A DNA stretch of 64,000 nucleotides from Denitrobaculum tricleocarpae (lineage in GTDB: Bacteria > Pseudomonadota > Alphaproteobacteria > Kiloniellales > Kiloniellaceae). Where the stretch lies: contig NZ_ML660056.1 in assembly GCF_007004665.1 (NCBI RefSeq), forward strand, positions 186,001-250,000, written 5' to 3'. Position numbers and translations under genes: made by a program. Under the pieces are notes generated by a model. It saw nothing but the letters and a program-made list of their open reading frames with translations. It ran no database searches and was not told the DNA's origin. Positions 56,917 to 64,000 of the stretch are shown in pieces (within the stretch, counting starts at the first letter, position 1; the number at the start of each line of letters is the position of its first letter).

Positions 56917-57561
56917 TCAGGTGACCGGTTCGACGCAGGTGTATTCACGCTGGTTGTTGTTTTCACCGGCGCCTTCCTTGATGTCATTGCCTGTATCGAT
57001 CTTCATCTTGAATTTGGCTTCTCCATCTTTCCAGGCGCCCTTTGAAAGCGGAAACTTCACGGTGCCCACAGCACCGGCCGCAAGCGGACCGAGCGGCTTG
57101 TTAACGGTCGAAGTGGTGGTCGGGCTCGTGCGCATCGTAACGCTGACAAAGCTGTTTCGGACCGGCTTGAGACCCTTGTTCCGGACGCCGACGACCACTT
57201 CACTGGCGAGGGCTGTGCTGCCTTGTTTGCCGCAGTAACCGGTCTTGGGCGCGCCCGGAAGCGGACCGCTCGGATAAGGCATGTGGAAGACCAGGTCCGG
57301 AAGAATTTCGATCACAGAGTTTCCCGGAGCTTTATTGCTGTTAGGTCCCCCATGCGGTTTGGGCTTGGTCGGCTTACCGAGTTTTCCGGATCGGGCCGGT
57401 CTACCGGGCTCCGCGGAGCCTCTGCCCTGTGACCCCACGTTCACGTGTGGCTTGGTGCGTTCGAACGTTTCTTTCGCGGCTTCCGCGGGCAGGGAATGAG
57501 TGAGTGCCGCGACCGAAACCACTCCGGCAACCATCAAGCATAACATATTGATTTTAATCAT
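56917..57561 (-). CDS. Secreted CARDB-like protein
   Basis: A 214-residue exported protein. A signal peptide (INMLCLMVAGVVSVAALTHS, cut near AEA) leads into a Pro/Gly/Lys-rich linker (40-85) and a C-terminal beta-sandwich resembling CARDB or other adhesion modules (EVVVGVRNKGLKPVRNSFVSVTMR, LGPLAAGAVGTVKFPL). Two Cys (YCGKQG and YTCVEP) may pair. The start at 57561 is used because the signal peptide begins there. Confidence 0.75.
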   Translation of the reverse strand: MIKINMLCLMVAGVVSVAALTHSLPAEAAKETFERTKPHVNVGSQGRGSAEPGRPARSGKLGKPTKPKPHGGPNSNKAPGNSVIEILPDLVFHMPYPSGPLPGAPKTGYCGKQGSTALASEVVVGVRNKGLKPVRNSFVSVTMRTSPTTTSTVNKPLGPLAAGAVGTVKFPLSKGAWKDGEAKFKMKIDTGNDIKEGAGENNNQREYTCVEPVT

Positions 57562-57841
57562 ATAACTTAACCTCTTTATCTGCTTTATCGCTGGGCGCCG
57601 CTTTCCTTGGAACCGGTGGATTTCACGTGAAAGACCACCGTTTCTCATCGCTTGAGACGCGCTTCTTCAGAGAAAGGTTCAAAAGAAATGCCGGACAGGT
57701 CAGAATGGAGAGGGCAGAATGAAGAGGGGTGTGACGCCGCGGAGGCTCTGAACCCGGTCAGCGCTCTGTATCGTTACAGTGTTCTATCCGCTGGCAAACA
57801 GCAGGGTCTGGCTCAACGAACGCTTACAGATCGGTCGAGTG
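57562..57841. other. Divergent region with isolated motif copies
   Basis: Between the CARDB-like gene and ppk2, single cores of the 24-bp-array motif occur: GTGACGCCGCGG (57731), CTGTATCGTTACAG (57766-57779, a near-perfect dyad) and GAACGCTTACAG (57818). They are not evenly spaced. They lie just upstream of the PPK2 start and could act as operators. Confidence 0.5.
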
Positions 57842-58645
57842 ATGTCGAAAAACGGAAAGCACCACAAGGCAAAGCGTCTCGCAAAGATCGAAATGGACCG
57901 CGAACTGGGACGTGACGCTTACGAGGCGCGTCTGGAGAAGCTGCAAACCAAGCTGCGGCGGATCCAGCAGGCTTACCTTCACAGCGGCGATAGCGCGGTG
58001 ATTGCCTTTGAGGGCTGGGACGCGGCGGGCAAGGGCGGCACGATCCGGCGCATGTCCGCGGTGCTCGATCCGCGCGGCTTCAAGGTCTGGCCGATTGCCG
58101 CCCCCAAGCCCCATGATCTGGAGCGGCACTATCTCTCGCGCTTTTGGGAACGCCTGCCGGCGCGCGGCGGCCTCGCGGTTTTCGACCGGACCTGGTACGG
58201 GCGGGTCCTGGTGGAGCGCGTCGAGGGCTTTGCGGCCCACAAGGAATGGAAGCGGGCCTATGACGAGATCAATGACTTCGAGCGCCTGATGATCGATAAC
58301 GGCACGCGCCTCGTGAAGCTCTTCATGCACATCACGCCCGATGTGCAGTTGCAACGTTTCGAGGCCCGTCTGCAGGATCCCATGAAGCGCTGGAAACTCA
58401 GTATTGAGGATTTTCGTAACCGGGAAAGCCGTCCGGCTTACGAAAAGGCCATCGATCAGATGTTCGAACGGACCTCCACCGACCAGGCGCCCTGGCATGT
58501 GATCCCGGCAAACGACAAGAAATATGCGCGGATCTCGGCCATGGAGATCATTTCGGATCACCTCGCCAAGGGTGTCGACCTCAGGCCGCGTCCGCTGGAC
58601 GACCGGGTTCGTGAGGAGGCCGAGCGAATTTTCGGGCTCTACTGA
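57842..58645 (+). CDS. ppk2: Polyphosphate kinase 2 family protein
   Basis: A 267-residue PPK2 enzyme, which transfers phosphate between polyphosphate and nucleotides. Walker A is FEGWDAAGKGGTIRRM (about residue 58), with DRTWYGRVLVERVEGF as Walker B and lid region, and HITPDVQLQRFEAR. At this length it is a single-domain form. ATG 57842 is favoured; an earlier start would read through the motif copy. Confidence 0.92.
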   Translation: MSKNGKHHKAKRLAKIEMDRELGRDAYEARLEKLQTKLRRIQQAYLHSGDSAVIAFEGWDAAGKGGTIRRMSAVLDPRGFKVWPIAAPKPHDLERHYLSRFWERLPARGGLAVFDRTWYGRVLVERVEGFAAHKEWKRAYDEINDFERLMIDNGTRLVKLFMHITPDVQLQRFEARLQDPMKRWKLSIEDFRNRESRPAYEKAIDQMFERTSTDQAPWHVIPANDKKYARISAMEIISDHLAKGVDLRPRPLDDRVREEAERIFGLY

Positions 58646-58700
58646 TTAGGACGGTGATCAGGGCGGGCCTTGCCTGGACTCCGCTCTAAATTTTACTGCT

Positions 58701-58764
58701 GGATCAGATTCACAAGGTTGATAGATCGCCTTCGGCGATTCCATCTAAACTTGACCAGATCTAG
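58701..58764. repeat. Dispersed palindromic repeat, type 2 (copy 2)
   Basis: GGATCAGATT at the left pairs with the region ending CAGATCTAG on the right, and AGATCGCC-TTC-GGCGATT forms the inner hairpin (58733-58750). The core matches the copy at 6658-6719. It overlaps the stop codon of the GFA gene, whose TAG lies in the last bases. Confidence 0.8.
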
Positions 58765-59153
58765 TCCTCACGGCGGCCCGGGGTATCACGATCTCGCTCG
58801 TAGCGCTGTTTTAGCGGAAAGGGCGGCAACCAGGACTCTCGGCGGATTGTCCAGCTTTCGTAGGTCGGCATCAGCTGATCGGGCGCGTCCAGGCTGCCAA
58901 GGTTCACTTCGATTTCATCGTCACTGCGCGCGAACACCGACGAACCGCAATGCGGACAGAACGTGCGTCCTTTGTAGGCGCGGGTTTCGCCGGTGATTGT
59001 CACGGCATCCTCAGGGAAAATCGCGGAGGCGTGAAAGAGGGCGCCGTGATGCTTGCGGCAGTCCAGGCAGTGACAAAGACCCACCCGATAGGGCCGTCCC
59101 GACGCCTCAATCCGGACCTTGCCGCACTGACAGCCGCCGGTGAACCGCTCCAT
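58761..59153 (-). CDS. GFA-family (Mss4-like) zinc protein
   Basis: A 130-residue protein of the glutathione-dependent formaldehyde-activating enzyme family. The zinc ligands are CQCGKVR, CHCLDCRKHHG, and CPHCGSSVFAR. Most relatives have no proven GFA activity, so the substrate is not assigned. Its stop codon lies inside a dispersed palindrome. Confidence 0.9.
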   Translation of the reverse strand: MERFTGGCQCGKVRIEASGRPYRVGLCHCLDCRKHHGALFHASAIFPEDAVTITGETRAYKGRTFCPHCGSSVFARSDDEIEVNLGSLDAPDQLMPTYESWTIRRESWLPPFPLKQRYERDRDTPGRRED

Positions 59154-59208
59154 GCCGCGCTTCCTTTCTCAATCGTCCGTGAATTGCCTGGAAATCAGAT
59201 ATTCCGAG

Positions 59209-60735
59209 TCAGATGTTCGACTTCTGGGAGGCGAACCTGACGGCTTCCTCCGCCGCGCGCACCAGGGCGCGGGCTTTGTTGCGGCACTCCTGGTACTCGC
59301 CTTCGGGAAGACTGTCGGCAACCACGCCGCCACCGGCCTGGATGTAAATCCTGTCGTCCTTGAGCACGGCGGTGCGCAGGGCGATGCAGGTATCCATGGT
59401 CCCGGTCGCGCCGAAATAGCCCACGGCCCCGGCATAGATCCCGCGCCGGTCCGGTTCCAGCTCATCGATGATCTCCATGGCGCGGACCTTGGGAGCGCCT
59501 GAGACCGTGCCTGCCGGAAAGCCGGCGTAGAGCGCCTGCATGGCGTCGTATTTCTCGTCGAGTTCCCCGTCCACGTTGGACACGATGTGCATGACGTGGC
59601 TGTAGAGCTCGACCAGCATCTTCTCGGTGACCTTGACCGAGCCGACCTTGGCGACCCGTCCCACATCGTTGCGACCCAGATCCAGCAGCATCAGGTGCTC
59701 GGCCAGTTCCTTGGGATCCGACAGCAGGTCCGCTGCCAGTTCCTTGTCTTCCTGAGGCGTGGCGCCGCGCTTGCGGGTGCCCGCGATCGGGCGGATCGTG
59801 ACCTTGCCGTCGCGCAGGCGCACCAGGATCTCCGGACTGGAGCCGACAATCGAGAATTCGCCGAGGTTTAGATAGAAGAGGAACGGCGAGGGGTTGATGC
59901 GGCGCAGCGCCCGGTAGAAAGCGAAGGGCGGTAGCTCAAAGGGGATCGAAAAGCGCTGGGACAGCACGACCTGAAAGGCGTCGCCGGCCAGGATGTACTC
60001 CTTGGCCTTCTCGACCATGGCATGGAATTCGGCCTGGGTAACGTTGGAGTCCGGTTCAGGCAGGACCGTGTCGCCCATGTAGACGTCGCGGCCGCGCGGC
60101 ACCGGCTGTTCGAAGTCGCTGACCACGGCCGCCAGCCGGGAATAAGCCGCCTCGTAGGCGTCGCGGGTGGATAACTCCTGGCCGGGCCAGACCGGGGTCA
60201 CCACCGTCACCTGGTCCTCGACCCGGTCGAAGATCGCAATCACGGTCGGGCGAATGAACATGCCGTCCGGGACCCCCAGGAAATCCGGATTCTGGTCCGG
60301 CAGATGCTCCATCAGGCGCACGGTCTCGTAACCCAGATAACCAATGACCGCAGACGCCATGGGCGGCAATCCCTGGGGCAGATCAATCCGGCTTTCGGCG
60401 ATCAGGCCACGCAGGCTGTCTAGCGCGTCGCCCTCAAGCGGCGTGAAATTCTCGAGATCCTGCAGGGCGTTCCGGTTGATTTCGGACTGATTGCCCCGGC
60501 AGCGCCAGATCACGTCGGGTTTGAAGCCGAGAAAGGAGTAGCGGCCGATATTGGTGCCGCCCTCGACCGATTCGAAAAGCACGGAGTTGGGCTGGCCCTC
60601 TGCAAGCTTCAGAAAGGCGGAAACCGGCGTCTCCAGATCGGCGATCAGGGTCGTCCATACAACCTGGGCTTTCCCGCTCTCGTAGAGCCTGGCAAAGCCG
60701 TCGTAGTCCAACCCCGTTGGATCCTGCGTACCCAT
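59209..60735 (-). CDS. trpE: Anthranilate synthase component I
   Basis: A 508-residue chorismate-binding enzyme that makes anthranilate with TrpG. The Trp feedback site is around VLFESVEGGTNIGRYSFLG near residue 50; the catalytic core carries SSPEILVRLRDGKVTIRPIAGT, GRNDVGRVA and GYFGATGTMDTCIALRTAV. It follows ppiD by 20 bp and is cut off from trpG by the accessory block. Confidence 0.96.
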   Translation of the reverse strand: MGTQDPTGLDYDGFARLYESGKAQVVWTTLIADLETPVSAFLKLAEGQPNSVLFESVEGGTNIGRYSFLGFKPDVIWRCRGNQSEINRNALQDLENFTPLEGDALDSLRGLIAESRIDLPQGLPPMASAVIGYLGYETVRLMEHLPDQNPDFLGVPDGMFIRPTVIAIFDRVEDQVTVVTPVWPGQELSTRDAYEAAYSRLAAVVSDFEQPVPRGRDVYMGDTVLPEPDSNVTQAEFHAMVEKAKEYILAGDAFQVVLSQRFSIPFELPPFAFYRALRRINPSPFLFYLNLGEFSIVGSSPEILVRLRDGKVTIRPIAGTRKRGATPQEDKELAADLLSDPKELAEHLMLLDLGRNDVGRVAKVGSVKVTEKMLVELYSHVMHIVSNVDGELDEKYDAMQALYAGFPAGTVSGAPKVRAMEIIDELEPDRRGIYAGAVGYFGATGTMDTCIALRTAVLKDDRIYIQAGGGVVADSLPEGEYQECRNKARALVRAAEEAVRFASQKSNI

Positions 60736-60755
60736 GACCTTAGATACCCGTAGCC

Positions 60756-62660
60756 CTAAAACTGAGACAGGACGGTGTCGAGGTTCTGATGATTGATTTC
60801 GACTCTGTAAGATTCGTTCAGGGTGTCGGTAAACTGGGTCACCAAATCGCCCTGAATCCGATTGACCAGATTGGACTGCAGCGCCGCGATCGCCGTATCT
60901 GCTTCCGCATCGGGCGCCGCGGTAATGTTGGAAAGGCGCGCGACCATGATGCCCTCGGCATCCTCGACCACATCAGCCTTGCCTTCTTCCAGCTCGAAAA
61001 GCTTGCTGGGCAGATCGAGCGGAATGCCAGGTGTCGGCGTGGTGTTGAAACGCCGCATTGCCGGTGTGGCCGTTGGTATCAGTCCGGCCTCCTGCGCCAG
61101 AGCCGCAAAATCTCCGCCGTTGTTCACGGCCTCGACCAGGACCTGCGCCTGCTCCGTCAAAAGACGAGCCCGCTCGGCAGCTTCCCAGCCGGCGATGACA
61201 TCCGCGCGTACTTCATCCAGCGGTTTGGCGGCTGCGGGGATGTCCTCGTGTACCCGGACAACGAAGTAGCCGCCCTGTGCGGTTTCCGTGAGCAGGCTCT
61301 CATCGCCGATTTCTGTGGAGAAGGCGGTGTTGATGAAGGTCCTGTCATTGGGCAGGGCTTCGATCGTCTCGCCGTTTTCGTCGCTGCCGCTGCGGTCGAC
61401 CCGATCGAAGCGCTCGATCTTCAGGCCGAGGGACGCCGCCGCTTCTTCCAGGGTCGCGCCGCCCGCCATGGTATCGTCAAGCGCGTTCGCCAGTTCGATG
61501 GCGGTGTCGGTTGCGAGGGTCAACTGCAAGGTCGCGCGCAGATCTTCGACCACCTCCTCAAAGGGGGAGACGCTTCCCTCCTGGATCTCGGAGACTTGTG
61601 CCAAGTGCCATCCAAGCGGACTTTCCACGGCCTCTGAAACACCGCCTTCTTCAGCCGCGAAGGCGCCTTCGGCCAGGGCCGGAAGCTGATCCGCCAACTC
61701 CGCGCGGGAGATCAGACCCAGGGAGACGGGCGCGCCCACACCGGCTTCCGCCGCCACCGCGGCAAAGTCGCGGCCTTCACGAATTTTGGCCAGCGCGTCA
61801 TTGGCGGCTTCCTGATTGGGAAAAAGCACCTGGGAGACATTCCGGCGTTCCGGGACCGAGTAGGCGTCAATCCGCAACTCGTATTCCTCACGCAGCCGTT
61901 CATCGGCGACCGCGACTTCGTCGGTGAGGGCGGCGGGGTCGATTTGGAGGACGCTCAGGCTGCGGAATGCGGGCGCCAGAAAGTCGCCGCTATTCTGGTC
62001 GTAGTATGTCCTGATCTGTTCGTCGGTCGGTGCGGGTAAATCCGTGATGCTGTCGTTGCGGAAGACAACCGTGTCCGCCGTGCGTGTTTCCGCGCTGTAG
62101 CGATAGAGTGCCTCCGCCATGGCGCGCGGCATGGTCACCGCGCCGGAAATCGCGTTGACGACCTGCTGGCGCTGGATATCGCCGGTCAAACCCTGCAAAA
62201 AGGCCTCTTCGCTCAAGCCACTGTTTAGAAGGGCATTTTGGAACGCAAAGCTGTCGAACCTTCCGGTCGCCTGATCCTGGAAAGCAGGGAGAGACCTGAT
62301 TTGCTCGAGGAGTTGATCAGTGGTCACCACAAGACCCAGATCGTTCGCGTGCTGCTCGAAGAGGGCGCGGGTGGTGAGGCGGTCCATGACCTGCTGTACA
62401 ACGCCGAAGGCCTGCGCCTGCTCGATGTCCAGGCGTCCGCCAAACTGCGGCGCGAGCCGGGCCAGTTCCTGCCGGAGATTCCGGCTGAATTCCTGCTGGC
62501 CGATTGCAACCTTGCCGACCTGCGCGACGGAGTAGGTATGCTGCGGACCCTGAAAAATATCGCCGATGCCCCAGACGCCGAAACTCAGGATCAGCAGCGC
62601 GAAAAGACAAAAGGTGACGAACTTCTTGATTGGGTTGATTTTCTTGTCGGCCAAGGCCAT
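60756..62660 (-). CDS. ppiD: Peptidylprolyl isomerase PpiD/SurA type
   Basis: A 634-residue periplasmic chaperone anchored by one N-terminal helix (about residues 12-35, FVTFCLFALLILSFGVWGIGD). A SurA_N-like domain follows, then a parvulin domain (VSQVLFPNQEAANDALAKIR, LGLISRAELADQLPALAEGAF, SPLGWHLAQV). It helps folding of exported proteins near the Sec translocon. The ATG at 62660 is the usual start; longer in-frame extensions lack homology. Confidence 0.93.
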   Translation of the reverse strand: MALADKKINPIKKFVTFCLFALLILSFGVWGIGDIFQGPQHTYSVAQVGKVAIGQQEFSRNLRQELARLAPQFGGRLDIEQAQAFGVVQQVMDRLTTRALFEQHANDLGLVVTTDQLLEQIRSLPAFQDQATGRFDSFAFQNALLNSGLSEEAFLQGLTGDIQRQQVVNAISGAVTMPRAMAEALYRYSAETRTADTVVFRNDSITDLPAPTDEQIRTYYDQNSGDFLAPAFRSLSVLQIDPAALTDEVAVADERLREEYELRIDAYSVPERRNVSQVLFPNQEAANDALAKIREGRDFAAVAAEAGVGAPVSLGLISRAELADQLPALAEGAFAAEEGGVSEAVESPLGWHLAQVSEIQEGSVSPFEEVVEDLRATLQLTLATDTAIELANALDDTMAGGATLEEAAASLGLKIERFDRVDRSGSDENGETIEALPNDRTFINTAFSTEIGDESLLTETAQGGYFVVRVHEDIPAAAKPLDEVRADVIAGWEAAERARLLTEQAQVLVEAVNNGGDFAALAQEAGLIPTATPAMRRFNTTPTPGIPLDLPSKLFELEEGKADVVEDAEGIMVARLSNITAAPDAEADTAIAALQSNLVNRIQGDLVTQFTDTLNESYRVEINHQNLDTVLSQF

Positions 62661-62924
62661 GGCTAATCCCTGTTTACGGCAGTGGGTGTCCGGCATCGGA
62701 TCCGCGATGTATCCGCAGGCTCGTCCCAGCAAATAAAGTGCGCGGCATATTAGGTACCGCCCGGGGTGCGGGCAATACGCAATTGCGTGCAAACATGGCC
62801 GTGCGCGGCCTGAAGAGTTGGCCTGGAGAGTTGGATTGGCACGGCCGCCATGCTAGGTAATCGCAAAACACGCCAGAATCCGGCTGTTTAAGTTCGAACT
62901 ACCCCTCATATGGAGAGATTGGCC
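62661..62924. other. Divergent intergenic region ppiD / tpiA
   Basis: These 264 bp must carry two promoters. I see no clear boxes or stems. GGAGAGA at 62912-62918 is the tpiA ribosome site. Confidence 0.5.
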
Positions 62925-63698
62925 ATGCGGCGCAAGTTGATTGCCGGGAACTGGAAAATGAATGGTTTGCGTGCCGGCGGGATCGCCCTGGCGGGCGACC
63001 TGGCGGGAAAGTGTAAGGCCGAGGCGCCAAATTGCGATTTCCTGGTTTGCCCGCCCGCTCACCTGCTGATCAGCGTTGCCGAAGCGATCGCGGGCAGCGG
63101 CGTCGCGCTCGGCGGCCAGGATTGCCACACCGCGGCGTCAGGGGCGCACACCGGGGACATGAGCGCGGAAATGCTGGCCGACGCCGGTTGCGGCTTTGTC
63201 ATCCTGGGCCACTCGGAACGCCGCGCTGATCATGGCGAAAGCAGCAGCCTCGTTCGGGCGAAGGCCGCCGCGGCCGAGCGGGCCGGTCTGACGGCCATTG
63301 TCTGTGTCGGGGAAACCGCCGATGAACGCGAGGCGGGCAAGGCGCTTGAGGTGATCGAAAGCCAGGTTCGTGAGTCCCTGCCCGAAACTGCGCCCGAAAC
63401 TGCGCCCGAAGCAGCAGGGGCGTCGCTGGTGGTGGCTTATGAGCCGGTCTGGGCCATCGGAACCGGTCTGACCGCGACTCCGTCGGATGTTGCGGAGGTC
63501 CATGCTCATATCCGTAAGCTCCTGGTCGAGCTCTATGGTAACGATACAGGCAGCGCGATTCGCATCCTCTACGGCGGGTCGGTAAAACCTGGAAATGCGG
63601 CGGAATTGATGGCTGTCGGGGACGTTGACGGAGCGCTGGTCGGCGGAGCCAGCCTGAAGCTCGACGATTTTTGGGCGATTGGACGCAGTTGCCCCTAG
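62925..63698 (+). CDS. tpiA: Triosephosphate isomerase
   Basis: A 257-residue glycolytic TIM barrel. Catalytic residues are Lys in [10 protein letters not shown], His in LGHSERR and Glu in [11 protein letters not shown], with YGGSVKPGN at the phosphate site. A 12-bp tandem duplication (63381-63392 and 63393-63404) creates [11 protein letters not shown] at about residues 153-163, just before the catalytic Glu. ATG 62925 has GGAGAGA 6 bp upstream; ATG 62910 is less likely. Confidence 0.96.
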   Translation: MRRKLIAGNWKMNGLRAGGIALAGDLAGKCKAEAPNCDFLVCPPAHLLISVAEAIAGSGVALGGQDCHTAASGAHTGDMSAEMLADAGCGFVILGHSERRADHGESSSLVRAKAAAAERAGLTAIVCVGETADEREAGKALEVIESQVRESLPETAPETAPEAAGASLVVAYEPVWAIGTGLTATPSDVAEVHAHIRKLLVELYGNDTGSAIRILYGGSVKPGNAAELMAVGDVDGALVGGASLKLDDFWAIGRSCP

Positions 63699-63947
63699 CC
63701 ATCGGGCTCTCAAAGAGCTAAATACCCAGCGTTCCTGACCGGCTGGTGGCCGAGCTTCCGCGCGCCTCAAGCCTTGCTGGGATAAAAGATGTGTAGCGGC
63801 GCCCCAAGCGGCGCAGTCCTGCCAGAGAAACCGCAAGGGATTGTTCGGATCGCCTTGCCGCTTTGAAACGGCAGTTCTGCGTAGTTTTTTGTTGGGTGCA
63901 TGCCGAGATATGGTCCGCAACGGACCGAATACTGAAAGACTGATTCG
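63699..63947 (+). other. tpiA-secG intergenic region
   Basis: TGCCG (63856-63860) and CGGCA (63869-63873) form a weak 5-bp stem, and six T occur 11 bases later (63885-63890). This may be a poor terminator for tpiA. Otherwise no gene or element is apparent in the 249 bp. Confidence 0.4.
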
Positions 63948-64000
63948 ATGGAAAATGTTTTTTTGGTGATCCATTTGCTGTTGGCGCTGGCGATGATCGG
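63948..64000 (+). CDS. secG: Preprotein translocase subunit SecG (5' end)
   Basis: The window ends inside this gene. The 17 visible codons begin MENVFLVIHLLLALAMIG, the first membrane helix of SecG, a small subunit of the SecYEG channel. The tpiA-secG order is conserved in alphaproteobacteria. Confidence 0.8.
   Translation, partial: MENVFLVIHLLLALAMI

Noticed and set aside
56652-56987. Minus-strand frame across array 2 with repeated CNVT-type octapeptides
   Set aside because: The peptide repeat follows from the 24-bp DNA period; the frame overlaps the convergent CARDB-like gene and has no ribosome site.

Overview
The window is chromosomal DNA from a GC-rich, Gram-negative alphaproteobacterium. 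The gene order is the conserved alphaproteobacterial block (nuoM-nuoN-birA-coaX-rnj-mce; proS-lolCE-lolD-dnaE; rpsB-tsf-pyrH-frr-uppS-cdsA-dxr-rseP-bamA-skp-lpxD-fabZ-lpxA-lpxI-lpxB; gltA, gltX, comEC, lexA, moeA, moaC, trpC, trpD, trpG; trpE, ppiD, tpiA, secG). LpxI in place of LpxH, a short ProRS, RNase J and a direct-repeat SOS box in front of lexA point the same way. The set looks most like Rhodospirillales-type lineages; I cannot name the genus.

Layout. 1-6.6 kb: end of the Complex I operon with biotin ligase, pantothenate kinase, RNase J and methylmalonyl-CoA epimerase. 6.6-7.4 kb: a non-coding stretch with dispersed palindromes and a possible structured RNA. 7.4-15 kb: a secreted protein of unknown function, proS, the LolCE/LolD lipoprotein exporter and dnaE. 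15-31 kb: translation factors, UMP kinase, isoprenoid and phospholipid synthesis, outer-membrane biogenesis (RseP, BamA, Skp) and a lipid A operon. 31-43 kb: glyoxalase, citrate synthase, GluRS, a PfkB kinase, ComEC, LexA, molybdopterin genes and trpCDG. 43.3-59.2 kb: accessory genes lying between trpG and trpE, with a divergent polysaccharide deacetylase, IspZ/YciB, an HxlR/EamA pair, a dioxygenase, a MarR-controlled group (DUF3237, MGMT-like protein, GNAT), a PEP-CTERM protein, a PAS_5-like protein, a secreted hydrolase, a second GNAT, a CARDB-like secreted protein, PPK2 and a GFA-family protein. 59.2-64 kb: trpE, ppiD, tpiA and the start of secG.

The core genes serve envelope assembly (lipid A, BAM, Lol, undecaprenyl-PP and CDP-DAG) together with translation and replication. 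The accessory part is a set of small stand-alone units, several with visible operators.

The most unusual structures are not genes. (1) Two arrays of a palindromic core close to CTGTAACGTTACAG, repeated every 24 bp, flank a hydrolase/acetyltransferase pair (53.80-53.97 and 56.62-56.89 kb). (2) Two 264/265-bp MITE-like elements flanked by TA (15065-15328 and 26202-26466) keep the same branched fold although their stem sequences differ; the second supplies the last base of the skp stop codon. (3) A MarR-type operator, ATGTGCG-N3-CGCACAT, occurs at both promoters around marR and again before a GNAT gene 2 kb away. (4) An inserted 16-kb segment separates trpE from trpGDC.
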